Positions 33,515-41,857 of a DNA stretch of 51,167 bases are shown piece after piece. The stretch spans positions 1 through 51,167 of the forward strand of contig CAQPBJ010000013.1 in assembly GCA_948852945.1 (NCBI GenBank), read 5' to 3'. A program made the translations under genes and the position numbers. A model generated the notes under the pieces. The model did no database searches, had not been told where the DNA came from, and saw only the letters and a program-made list of their open reading frames with translations. Positions within the stretch are counted from its first letter, which is position 1; each line of letters opens with the position of its first letter. This stretch comes from an uncultured Clostridia bacterium. Lineage in GTDB: Bacteria > Bacillota > Clostridia > TANB77 > CAG-508.

Positions 33515-36361
33515 TTGGACAAAATTAAAGTACATGAATTAGCAAAAAAAATGAATGTAAATAGTAAAGAAGTGATAGAAAAAGCAGAGGAACTTGGAAT
33601 TAAAGTAAAAAGCCATTTAAGTACTATCACGAATGAGGAGGCGGAAAAAATTACAAAATCAATGGGGAAAGAAGAAAAGAAAAAGAATGAACCAAAAAAA
33701 GAAATAGTGTCAGATCAACCTGTTATTATGAGAAGAACAGTTATTATTAATGAGGAAGAAGAAAAAAAGGTTGAACCAAAAGTTAAAACTAAAAAGAACG
33801 AAGTTGGTTTTATAGAAAAAAATAGAAACAAAGACTATAACATAGTATATAGAAATAAACAAGCTAAACCAATGTCTGTTGCTGAATTATTTGGAATTCC
33901 TTCAAAAGAAGAACCAAAGCAAGAAGAAATTAAAGAAGAAGTGAAAGTAGAACAAAAAGAGGAAGTGAAAATAGAACCAGAAGTTAAGGAAGAAAATAAT
34001 ATTAAATCAGAAAATGTTGTTATAGAAAAGAAAACAGAAAGAAATCAACAGACTAATAGACCACCAAGAAACAATAATTTTAACAGAAATAATGATGGTG
34101 GATTTAATAGAAACAACAACTATAATAGAAATAACAATGAAGGATTTAATAGAAATAATTCTAATCGAAACAATAATAATTGGTCTAATAATAGAAATAA
34201 CTTTAACAATCAAAACAATAATGGTGGATTTAATAGAAACAATAATTATAATAGAAATAATAACAATGGGTATAATAATAACAGAAAACTAGATGAAAAA
34301 GGTATAGACAAGAAGATTAATAATATTATGGCTGTCGATATAGTTGAAAAAGAGAATGTTATAGAATATTCAAACAGAGCTATAGATAAACAAAAAAGCA
34401 ATCGTCAATTTGAAGAACAAAAAACTAAAAAACAAGCTAAGAAAAAAGGTAGAAATGAAGAATTTAGTTCTGGAAAATTAAGAAGCTTAAAACAAGAAAG
34501 TAAATTATCAAACGTAGATATGCTTGATTACTATGATTTAAGCACTCAAAGAGGTAGAAGAAGCGAGAAAAAGGGTAAACAAGAAAATAGAAATAAGCAA
34601 AAAATATTTAAATTGACAGAAATAACAATTCCATCAGTTATAACAGTTAAAGATTTAGCTACAGAAATGAAAATTACTAGTGGAGACTTAATTACAAAAC
34701 TTTTAAATTTAGGTGTAATGGCCACAATAAATAAAGAAATAGATTTTGATATTGCTTATTTAGCTGCATCTGAATTCGGAATTACAGCTAAAAAGAAAGA
34801 CATTAAGACAGATGAAGAGATTTTATTTGATGATAGTGAAGATAGAGAAGAAGATTTAATAAGCAGACCACCAGTTGTAGTTGTTATGGGACACGTTGAT
34901 CATGGAAAAACTTCATTACTAGATGCAATAAGAAAAACTAATGTTATTGAAGGTGAAGCTGGAGGAATTACACAACATATTGGTGCATATAAAGTAAATA
35001 TTAATAATAGAGAAATTACATTTTTAGATACACCAGGGCATGAAGCTTTTACTAGTATGAGAGCTAGAGGTGCTCAAATTACTGATATTGCAATACTTGT
35101 TGTTGCAGCAAATGATGGAGTTATGCCACAAACTGTTGAAGCTATAAACCATGCTAAAGCTGCTGAAATACCAATTATAGTTGCAGTAAATAAAATGGAT
35201 TTACCTGGAGCAAATGTTGAAAAAATAAAAGAAGAATTAACAGAACATGAATTAGTTCCTGAAGAATGGGGAGGAGAAACAATATTTGTTCCTATCTCTG
35301 CTAAAAAAGGTGAAGGAATTGATACATTATTAGAAATGGTTTTATTACAAGCAGATATGCTTGAATTAAAAGTAAATCCTAAAAAGCAATCAAAAGGTGT
35401 TGTTATTGAAGCTAAACTTGATAAAGCTAGAGGACCAGTTACAACAATGCTTGTACAAAGAGGGCAATTAGATATAGGAGATACTATCATAGTAGGTTCA
35501 TCTATAGGTAGAATTAGAACTATGACAAATGATAAAGGTAAAAAAGTAAAATTTGCTGGACCTTCTACACCAGTGGAAATTACAGGTTTAGCTACTGTTC
35601 CAAATGCAGGTGATACTTTCTATGAAGTTAAAGATGAAAAAACAGCTAAACATTTAATAGAGAAGAGAAAAACTCAAGAAAGAGAAAAAGGATTAAATGA
35701 ATCTTCAATGGTTACATTAGATGATTTATTTAGTAAGATTGAACAAGGTAAATTAAAACAATTAAATTTAATAGTAAAAGCAGATGTTCAAGGTTCTGTT
35801 GAAGCTGTAAAACAATCTTTAGAAAAATTATCAAATGAGGAAGTTAGAGTAAAAGTTATTCACTGTGCTGCTGGGGGAATTACAGAATCAGATGTAACTT
35901 TAGCTAAAGTTTCAAATGCGATTATTATAGGATTTAATGTTAGACCAGAACCGATTGCTAAAATGGAAGCTGAAAAAGAAGGCGTAGAAATAAAACAATA
36001 TTCAGTAATATATAATGCTATAGAAGATGTTGAAGCTGCTATGAAAGGTATGCTTGATCCAGAATTTAAAGAGGTTGTTATCGGTAATGCTGAGGTTAGA
36101 CAAGTGTTTAAAGTTTCAAATGTTGGAACAATTGCAGGATGCTATGTTACTGATGGTAAAATTGCTAGAAATTCTGTAGTTAGAGTTATTAGAGATAATG
36201 TTGTTCTTCATGAAGGTAAACTTCTTTCATTAAAGAGATTTAAAGATGATGTTAAAGAAGTTGCGTATGGATATGAGTGTGGTGTTCAAGTTGAGGAGTA
36301 TAATGATATTCAAGAAGGCGATATTATTGAAGCGCACATTATGGAAGAAATCAAACGCTAG
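33515..36361 (+). CDS. infB: translation initiation factor IF-2
   Basis: A 948-aa IF-2. An N-terminal IF2_N helix bundle (DKIKVHELAKKMNVNSKEV) is followed by a long linker with an unusual Asn/Arg/Gly-rich block (about residues 185-260), a second IF2_N-like unit (ITVKDLATEMKITSGDLITK), then the G domain with GHVDHGKT (459-466), DTPGHE and NKMD, and domains II-IV. It brings initiator tRNA to the 30S subunit in a GTP-dependent way. The start is TTG 33515 behind GGGGGTGA; GTG 33500 is a weaker alternative. It is followed by structured element copy 2. Confidence 0.95.
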   Translation: MDKIKVHELAKKMNVNSKEVIEKAEELGIKVKSHLSTITNEEAEKITKSMGKEEKKKNEPKKEIVSDQPVIMRRTVIINEEEEKKVEPKVKTKKNEVGFIEKNRNKDYNIVYRNKQAKPMSVAELFGIPSKEEPKQEEIKEEVKVEQKEEVKIEPEVKEENNIKSENVVIEKKTERNQQTNRPPRNNNFNRNNDGGFNRNNNYNRNNNEGFNRNNSNRNNNNWSNNRNNFNNQNNNGGFNRNNNYNRNNNNGYNNNRKLDEKGIDKKINNIMAVDIVEKENVIEYSNRAIDKQKSNRQFEEQKTKKQAKKKGRNEEFSSGKLRSLKQESKLSNVDMLDYYDLSTQRGRRSEKKGKQENRNKQKIFKLTEITIPSVITVKDLATEMKITSGDLITKLLNLGVMATINKEIDFDIAYLAASEFGITAKKKDIKTDEEILFDDSEDREEDLISRPPVVVVMGHVDHGKTSLLDAIRKTNVIEGEAGGITQHIGAYKVNINNREITFLDTPGHEAFTSMRARGAQITDIAILVVAANDGVMPQTVEAINHAKAAEIPIIVAVNKMDLPGANVEKIKEELTEHELVPEEWGGETIFVPISAKKGEGIDTLLEMVLLQADMLELKVNPKKQSKGVVIEAKLDKARGPVTTMLVQRGQLDIGDTIIVGSSIGRIRTMTNDKGKKVKFAGPSTPVEITGLATVPNAGDTFYEVKDEKTAKHLIEKRKTQEREKGLNESSMVTLDDLFSKIEQGKLKQLNLIVKADVQGSVEAVKQSLEKLSNEEVRVKVIHCAAGGITESDVTLAKVSNAIIIGFNVRPEPIAKMEAEKEGVEIKQYSVIYNAIEDVEAAMKGMLDPEFKEVVIGNAEVRQVFKVSNVGTIAGCYVTDGKIARNSVVRVIRDNVVLHEGKLLSLKRFKDDVKEVAYGYECGVQVEEYNDIQEGDIIEAHIMEEIKR

Positions 36362-36374
36362 ATTGATTGTAAGC

Positions 36375-36497
36375 GTTGAAAAAATATTACTCATTTTGCG
36401 TTGTTACAAAGATAATTAAATTACTGCGACGTACAATCGTACGCCTCGTAATGTTAATTATCTTTGTGCCTAGCAAAATGGGCAATCTTTTTCCAAC
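36375..36497. repeat. structured repeat element, copy 2 (unrecognised family)
   Basis: It fills the infB-rbfA gap. From outside in: GTTG (36375-36378)/CAAC (36494-36497) with A/T pairs, CATTTTGC/GCAAAATG (36392-36399 with 36473-36480), internal loop GTTGTT (36400-36405) opposite GCCTA (36468-36472), a perfect 14-bp stem (36406-36419 with 36454-36467), ATTAC/GTAAT (36420-36424 with 36448-36452), and a 23-nt apical part (36425-36447) matching copy 1 at 18 of 23 positions. All stems differ from copy 1 yet stay paired. Confidence 0.75.
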
Positions 36498-36594
36498 CTG
36501 ATGACATAGAAGAGAGGAATGTATAAATTTTTTAAAAGCTGCTGACGGAAGGTTGAAAAAGAAAATAATAAATAAAAAAGTAGGAGGTGGTATT

Positions 36595-36957
36595 ATGCCT
36601 AAAAATAGTAATAGAATGAATAAAGTTGATGAAGAATTAAAAAGGGAGATTGGTATAGTTATTTCTCAAGAATTGAAGGATCCTCAAATTACAGGATTGA
36701 TTAGTGTAACTAAGGTTGATACTACTCCTGATTTAAGATTTGCTAGAGTATATGTTAGTATGATAAATGCTAAAAGTAATAAGGGAAATTTAGCAAGATT
36801 AAAAAAATGTTCTGGTTTTATTAGAACAATGATTGCTAAGAGAGTTAATCTTAGAATAACTCCTGAATTAGTGTTTTTATTTGATGAATCTATAGAATAT
36901 GGTTCTAGAATAGATGCTATTTTAGAAAGTATAACAAAAGATATGAAAAAAGATTAA
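36595..36957 (+). CDS. rbfA: ribosome-binding factor A
   Basis: A 120-aa single KH-domain protein: NRMNKVDEELKREIGIVISQ, the ELKDPQITGLISVTKVDTTPD region (partly written), ARVYVS and a final INxRITPELVFLFDESIEYG-like stretch. It binds the 30S subunit during 16S rRNA 5'-end maturation. The ATG at 36595 has AGGAGGTGG upstream; an in-frame start at 36553 would include that site and is rejected. It lies after the structured element and 15 bases before nrnA. Confidence 0.93.
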   Translation: MPKNSNRMNKVDEELKREIGIVISQELKDPQITGLISVTKVDTTPDLRFARVYVSMINAKSNKGNLARLKKCSGFIRTMIAKRVNLRITPELVFLFDESIEYGSRIDAILESITKDMKKD

Positions 36958-36972
36958 AGAGAGGATTAATAT

Positions 36973-37923
36973 ATGACTTTAGATGATATAAAAAGTGCGA
37001 TTGATAATTCGAATAGTATAGTTATTTTTGCGCATGAGAATCCTGATGGTGATGCTATAGGAAGTAGTTTAGCTTTTTATATAGCATTAAAAAATATTGG
37101 AAAAAATGTTGAAGTAATTGTACCTAATTTTCCAGATACATATAAATTTTTACCATGTTCAAATGAAGCTAAATTAGAGACTAGTTTAGATAAATATGAT
37201 TTGGCAATAGCTTTAGATTGTGGAGATATAAAAAGATTAGATGATCCTAAAAATGTTTTTGAAAAATGCGAAACTAGAGTTAATATTGATCATCATACTT
37301 CTAATGGAATGTTTGGAGATTTAAATTTTGTAAATCCTGTTTCACCTGCTTGTGCACAAATAATTACAACTATGTTTAAATATTTTAAATATGATATTAC
37401 TATAGATGTTGCAACATGCTTAATTGCAGGAATTATAACTGATACAGGTGGTTTTAGATATGAAGGTGTAACATCAGAAACTTTTGAAATAGCTTCTGAA
37501 TTTTTAAGCATGGGTGTTAAAATTTCAAAGATATATAAAGAATCTTTAAGTAATATTTCAAAAGGAAAGTTTGAGGCTAGAAAGCTTACAGCAGATAGAC
37601 TTGAATTCCTTGAAGATAGTAAAATAGCATATACGTATATGACGAAAAAAGATATGGATAGTTTGGGTATTAATAAAAATGATTTAGAAGGAATTGTTGA
37701 AAACGGAAGAGATATCCAAGGTGTGGAGATTTCTATATTTCTATATGAAATAGAGAAAGGCTTTAAAGCATCACTTCGTTCAAATAATTATGTAAATGTT
37801 TCTGATATTTGCTTATTATTTAATGGAGGAGGACATATAAAAGCTGCTGGATGTACTTTACCATATTCATTAGAGGAGTCTAAAGAAAGAATTCTTATTC
37901 AATCTAAGAGATTTTTAAAATAA
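36973..37923 (+). CDS. nrnA: bifunctional oligoribonuclease/PAP phosphatase, DHH family
   Basis: A 316-aa DHH-DHHA1 phosphoesterase. Metal-binding motifs are HENPDGDAIGSS (about 21-32), LDCGD (about 81-85) and the signature NIDHH (about 104-108); the DHHA1 domain shows RSNNYVNVSDICLLFNGGGH (partly) with GGGHIKAAG. NrnA degrades 2-5 nt RNA and dephosphorylates pAp. The gene order rbfA-nrnA-truB is typical of Bacillota; here a terminator and a Fic toxin module separate nrnA from truB. Confidence 0.92.
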   Translation: MTLDDIKSAIDNSNSIVIFAHENPDGDAIGSSLAFYIALKNIGKNVEVIVPNFPDTYKFLPCSNEAKLETSLDKYDLAIALDCGDIKRLDDPKNVFEKCETRVNIDHHTSNGMFGDLNFVNPVSPACAQIITTMFKYFKYDITIDVATCLIAGIITDTGGFRYEGVTSETFEIASEFLSMGVKISKIYKESLSNISKGKFEARKLTADRLEFLEDSKIAYTYMTKKDMDSLGINKNDLEGIVENGRDIQGVEISIFLYEIEKGFKASLRSNNYVNVSDICLLFNGGGHIKAAGCTLPYSLEESKERILIQSKRFLK

Positions 37924-37930
37924 AATAAAG

Positions 37931-37957
37931 CGACATTAGTATAATGTCGTTTTTTTA
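37931..37957 (+). terminator. terminator after nrnA
   Basis: The stem CGACATTA/TAATGTCG with a GTA loop is followed by eight T residues. It ends the translation-factor transcript before the VbhA/Fic genes, or attenuates into them. Confidence 0.88.
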
Positions 37958-37980
37958 ACAAATATACTAAAGGAGAATTT

Positions 37981-38175
37981 ATGAAAAGTTATTTAATAAA
38001 AGATACTACCAAAGAAGAAAGAGCTGAAATGGTAAAAAAAGCTCTATTTGTAACTTCTGCAGGTGACTCACTTCCATCAGATGAGGCAATAAAAATAATG
38101 AAACAATACATAGATGGTGAAAAAGAATTAGAAGAAGTACAAAATGAAATTATCAATAGAAAGGTTAATAAATAG
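37981..38175 (+). CDS. VbhA-like antitoxin of a Fic toxin
   Basis: A 64-aa helical protein that reads as an antitoxin VbhA domain: ERAEMVKKAL ... SDEAIKIMKQYIDGEKELEEVQNEI aligned by eye (shown in parts) with the ALASQRLEG ... VVVGELET pattern of VbhA. In class I Fic systems the antitoxin supplies an inhibitory helix with (S/T)xxxE(G/N); here the place is occupied by TSAGDS, a degenerate form with Asp for Glu. It starts with ATG behind AAAGGAG and ends one base before the toxin ATG, so production is coupled. Confidence 0.75.
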   Translation: MKSYLIKDTTKEERAEMVKKALFVTSAGDSLPSDEAIKIMKQYIDGEKELEEVQNEIINRKVNK

Positions 38176-38176
38176 T

Positions 38177-38944
38177 ATGGATATGCCAATAAGTGAAAGA
38201 ATAGTGGATTCAAAAAAGGATCCATATTTATGGATAAAAGAACGTTATAATTCTCAAACTGGGGAATATGAATATTATGATGAAGTTCTTAAAAATCTAT
38301 TTGGAATAGAAGATCCAGAAGAATTAAAAATAAAAGAAGCTGAAGTATGTATGGCAAAATTAATTAATATAGAATCTGTATTTTCAACTAAATTCGATAA
38401 AGATTACTTTAAAGCTATACATAGACATATTTTTGAAAATGTTTTTGATTGGGCTGGGCAATATAGAACAGTGCCAATGATAAAAATAGAAGAAGTAGAA
38501 ATTCCAGGACAAAGTTTAATATATCCTCCAGCTGAGGAAATAGATAGACTTTTAGATAAAAAAATATCTGATTTAAATAATGTAGATTGGACAAAATTTA
38601 AAAATAGACAAGATTTAGCTTTGGAATTTGCTCGAAAAATAGCGGCAATTTGGAAGGTTCATCCTTTTAGAGATGGCAATACAAGAACAACACTTTGTTA
38701 TGCTGATATGTATGCAAGAATTAAAGGATTTCCTTTTGATATGGGAATGTTGGTTCAGAATTTATATAGACCAACAGATGATAAAGGACGAGCTGTAGGA
38801 TATTCGATTAGAGATAAATTTATGACAGCTTCTATAGATTATGGTTATGAAAATCCTGAATATCTTGCTCAAGCATTTGATCATGCTATTGTAAAAGGAA
38901 AATTGCCATGTTTAAGAGTAGAAAAAGATGGAGAGGATAGATAG
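38177..38944 (+). CDS. Fic-domain toxin (probable adenylyltransferase)
   Basis: A 255-aa Fic protein. The active-site motif is H162-PFRDGN followed by TRTTL; the canonical form is HxFx(D/E)GNGRxxR, so the second Gly is Thr and the last Arg is Leu. The Fic flap region (TVPMIKIEEVEIPGQSLIYP, partly) and an N-terminal helix precede it. Fic toxins transfer AMP to target proteins such as topoisomerases. The changed motif may alter nucleotide use; variants with GNTRT are known in Fic families. ATG 38177 follows the antitoxin stop directly; ATG 38144 inside the antitoxin gene is an alternative without a ribosome site. Confidence 0.82.
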   Translation: MDMPISERIVDSKKDPYLWIKERYNSQTGEYEYYDEVLKNLFGIEDPEELKIKEAEVCMAKLINIESVFSTKFDKDYFKAIHRHIFENVFDWAGQYRTVPMIKIEEVEIPGQSLIYPPAEEIDRLLDKKISDLNNVDWTKFKNRQDLALEFARKIAAIWKVHPFRDGNTRTTLCYADMYARIKGFPFDMGMLVQNLYRPTDDKGRAVGYSIRDKFMTASIDYGYENPEYLAQAFDHAIVKGKLPCLRVEKDGEDR

Positions 38945-38953
38945 CCATAAAAT

Positions 38954-39817
38954 ATGGATGGAATTATTTTAATTAATAAGGAAAAAGGAATTACTTCTTT
39001 TGGTGTTGTATCAAAAGTAAGAAAGATTTTTAATATAAAAAAAGTTGGACATTGTGGAACTTTAGATCCAGAAGCAACGGGGGTTTTACCAATAATGATA
39101 GGACAAGCTACTAAAATTTCTAAATATTTAGTAGAACATGATAAAGAGTATATAGCTACATTAAAATTAGGTATTAAGACTGATTCTGCTGATGGAGAAG
39201 GGAATATTATAGAAGAATCTAAATTTGAATTGAATCAAAATAAAGAGAAATTTTATATCTCAAAAATAAATGAATTGCTTGGAAAGAGCAAACAAGTTCC
39301 TCCAATGTATTCTGCAATTAAAGTAAATGGAAAAAAGCTATATGAATATGCACGAGAAGGAAAAGAAGTAGTAAGAGAAGCACGAGAAATAGAGATATAT
39401 GATATAGAAATAATAAAATTTGATTATGAAAAAAATGAAATAAAATTTAAGGTACAATGTTCTAAAGGTACATATATAAGAACATTATGTGAAAGTATTG
39501 CTGAAAAAATAGGTACTATAGGATATATGAAAGAATTAATACGAACAAAGTTAGATACGTTTTCTATAGACCAAAGTATTATAATTACTGAATTAGAGCA
39601 AAGTGAGGATAAATTAAAATATATTATTAGTATTGAGAAATTGTTTGAAAAATGTTCGGAAATTAAATTAGATGATAGAAAAAAAGAATTGTTTTTAAAT
39701 GGTGTAAATCTTACTTTTAATGTAGAAGATGGTGTATATAAAGTATATAATAACGAACAATTTTTAGGACTAGGAATAGTGAAAAAATGTTTGCTTAAAA
39801 GAGATGTTGTTATATAG
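38954..39817 (+). CDS. truB: tRNA pseudouridine(55) synthase
   Basis: A 287-aa TruB: start MDGIILINKEKGITSF, the catalytic aspartate D38 in GHCGTLDPEATGVLP, then the YSAIKVNGKKLYEYAREG block and KGTYIRTL. It makes pseudouridine 55 in the T-arm of tRNA. It starts only 9 bases after the Fic stop; the nearest purine-rich site (GGAGAGGATAG) is about 15 bases upstream within fic. No ribF or rpsO follows. Because of the toxin module insertion its transcription may depend on read-through of the nrnA terminator. Confidence 0.93.
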   Translation: MDGIILINKEKGITSFGVVSKVRKIFNIKKVGHCGTLDPEATGVLPIMIGQATKISKYLVEHDKEYIATLKLGIKTDSADGEGNIIEESKFELNQNKEKFYISKINELLGKSKQVPPMYSAIKVNGKKLYEYAREGKEVVREAREIEIYDIEIIKFDYEKNEIKFKVQCSKGTYIRTLCESIAEKIGTIGYMKELIRTKLDTFSIDQSIIITELEQSEDKLKYIISIEKLFEKCSEIKLDDRKKELFLNGVNLTFNVEDGVYKVYNNEQFLGLGIVKKCLLKRDVVI

Positions 39818-39918
39818 CATATTTGATGACATCTTGATTTTTATATATTTATGTAAGTGTTGAAATATAAAGAAAAAATTAAGTTGTAAAAATGCGAACA
39901 TTTTTTCGAAAAAAACTA

Positions 39919-39947
39919 TTGACAAAAGAGAAGAAAAAATATAAAAT
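39919..39947 (+). promoter_or_regulatory. promoter of the YgjP-like gene
   Basis: A perfect -35 TTGACA (39919-39924) and -10 TAAAAT (39942-39947) with a 17-bp spacer, 43 bases before the ATG. Confidence 0.75.
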
Positions 39948-39990
39948 ACTACCAAACAGAAGTTCTAAAAAATATCAGGGAGGTAGTAAA

Positions 39991-40656
39991 ATGAAAAATG
40001 AAATTATAACATATAGTGTGAATAAAACAACAAACGGAGAATTATATATTTCGGTTCAAAATGGAGAGGTTTCAGTTCGTGCGCCTTGGTATATTACACA
40101 AGATAAGATACAAAAAGCTGTTATGGCTAAAAGAAATTGGATAATGAAAAAACTTGAAGAATATAAAGAGCAAGCTAATATAAGTTTAAAACCAATTCAA
40201 ATATTAGGTATAACTTATAATTTAAAAGTTACATATAAGAATATAGATGTAATAGAATGTGATTTAGAAAAAAACATAGTTAAAGTTAATTTACCTAAAA
40301 AATATAAGAAAATTGATCATGAATCTATGACAGATATATTAATAGATAAACTATATGTAAAAATAGCTGAAAGAGAAATGGAAGACATAATGGAAGAAAC
40401 TAGATTAATGGTTGGATTTGCTCCAGAGGATTATAAAATTGTGGAAATGAAAAATGTTTTAGCTATGTGCACAGAAGATAAAAAAATATTAATTAATCCA
40501 CGTATAGTTAAATATAAAAGAGAAGTTATTGAATATATAATCTTACATGAATTTTGTCATTTAAAATATAAAAATCATACTAAAAGTTTTTATAATATGT
40601 TAGAAAAATATATGCCAGATTATAAAAAATATGAAATTAAAAATATCAAATATTAA
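39991..40656 (+). CDS. YgjP-like M48-type metallopeptidase domain protein
   Basis: A 221-aa protein of the YgjP/WLM-like family: an N-terminal beta domain (ELYISVQNGEVSVRAPWYI) and a C-terminal zinc site HEFCHLKYKNH with H186, E187, H190 and a following H196. The family is annotated as metal-dependent hydrolase; its substrates are not defined. ATG 39991 lies behind GGGAGG; a longer frame from 39892 overlaps the promoter and is rejected. It is a single-gene unit with a terminator after it. Confidence 0.82.
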   Translation: MKNEIITYSVNKTTNGELYISVQNGEVSVRAPWYITQDKIQKAVMAKRNWIMKKLEEYKEQANISLKPIQILGITYNLKVTYKNIDVIECDLEKNIVKVNLPKKYKKIDHESMTDILIDKLYVKIAEREMEDIMEETRLMVGFAPEDYKIVEMKNVLAMCTEDKKILINPRIVKYKREVIEYIILHEFCHLKYKNHTKSFYNMLEKYMPDYKKYEIKNIKY

Positions 40657-40664
40657 AAATAGGG

Positions 40665-40690
40665 CTAAAGAGAAAATCTTTAGCTTTTTT
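40665..40690 (+). terminator. terminator after the YgjP-like gene
   Basis: The stem GCTAAAGA/TCTTTAGC with a GAAAA loop is followed by TTTTTT. Confidence 0.85.
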
Positions 40691-40719
40691 CATATAAAAT
40701 AATAGAGTAGTTATTTTGC

Positions 40720-40748
40720 TTGAAATATATGTCTTAAAATGATAATAT
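40720..40748 (+). promoter_or_regulatory. promoter of ruvB
   Basis: The -35 TTGAAA (40720-40725) and -10 TAATAT (40743-40748) with a 17-bp spacer. Confidence 0.6.
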
Positions 40749-40813
40749 ATGAAAGAATAGTTATTTATATTATAAAAGATTTTCAGATTTGTTCTTAAGA
40801 AAGGAATATGCAG

Positions 40814-41842
40814 ATGAATTTTGAAGATGAGGAATTAGATGAAAGCTTACTATTATTGTCTAATATAAAAAATAATGAAGAAGATACTCAGGAGTTTTCA
40901 TTAAGACCTAAAGTTTTAAATGATTATATTGGTCAATTAAAAGTAAAAGAAAATATTAGAATATGTATAGAATCTGCTAAAAAAAGAGAGCAGCCATTAG
41001 ACCATGTTTTATTATATGGACCTCCTGGCTTAGGTAAAACTACGCTTGCCAATATATTAGCAAATGAGATGGGAGTTAGTATAAAGGTGACTTCTGGTCC
41101 AGCTATAGAAAAACCAGGTGATTTAGCAGCTATTCTTACAACTTTATCTGAAAATGATATTTTATTTATTGATGAAATTCATAGAATTAATAGAAATGTA
41201 GAAGAGATTTTATATCCAGCACTAGAAGATTATACATTAGACATTATGATAGGAAAAGGAACAACTGCCAGATCTATTAGAGTAGACTTACCTAAATTTA
41301 CTTTAGTTGGTGCTACTACAAAAGTAGGTAGCTTATCTATGCCACTTAGAGATAGATTTGGAATCATTAATAAATTAGAAGAATATAGTGTAGATGAGTT
41401 AGATACAATTATTAGGAGATCTGCTGATATTTTAGGAATAGAAATTGAAAAGAAAGCATCTTTAGAAATTGCTAAACGTTCAAGAGGTGTTCCTAGAATT
41501 GCTAATAGGTTATTAAAAAGAGTTACTGATTTTGGTGTAGTATTAGGTGATGGTAATATCACATTAAAAATTGTTAGATTAGCAATGAATAAATTAGAAA
41601 TAGATGAATTTGGATTAGATAATACAGATAGAAAAATTTTAGAATCAATTATATATAATCATAAAGGTGGACCTGTAGGAATAGACACATTAAGAGCAAC
41701 AATTGGAGAAGAAAATGGAACAATAGAAGATGTATATGAACCTTATTTATTGCAAATTGGTTTTTTAGTAAGAACGTCTAGAGGTAGAGTTGTAACTAAA
41801 AAAGCATATGATCATTTGGGAATAGAGTACAACAAAAAATAA
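40814..41842 (+). CDS. ruvB: Holliday junction branch-migration helicase RuvB
   Basis: A 342-aa AAA+ ATPase with Walker A GPPGLGKT (69-76), Walker B FIDEIHR (about 118-124), the TLVGATTKVGSLSMPLRDRF sensor and arginine-finger region, and a C-terminal winged helix (GGPVGIDTLRATIGEE). It drives branch migration with RuvA. ruvA, the usual upstream partner, is not in the window. The ATG at 40814 is eight bases from AAAGGA; ATG 40808 is too close to it. The next gene starts 15 bases after its stop. Confidence 0.95.
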   Translation: MNFEDEELDESLLLLSNIKNNEEDTQEFSLRPKVLNDYIGQLKVKENIRICIESAKKREQPLDHVLLYGPPGLGKTTLANILANEMGVSIKVTSGPAIEKPGDLAAILTTLSENDILFIDEIHRINRNVEEILYPALEDYTLDIMIGKGTTARSIRVDLPKFTLVGATTKVGSLSMPLRDRFGIINKLEEYSVDELDTIIRRSADILGIEIEKKASLEIAKRSRGVPRIANRLLKRVTDFGVVLGDGNITLKIVRLAMNKLEIDEFGLDNTDRKILESIIYNHKGGPVGIDTLRATIGEENGTIEDVYEPYLLQIGFLVRTSRGRVVTKKAYDHLGIEYNKK

Positions 41843-41857
41843 TATGAAAGGTTAGAT

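Noticed and set aside
34066..34290. Direct repeats that look like a short CRISPR or VNTR
   Set aside because: They are codon-level repeats of the Asn-rich IF-2 linker, without regular spacers.
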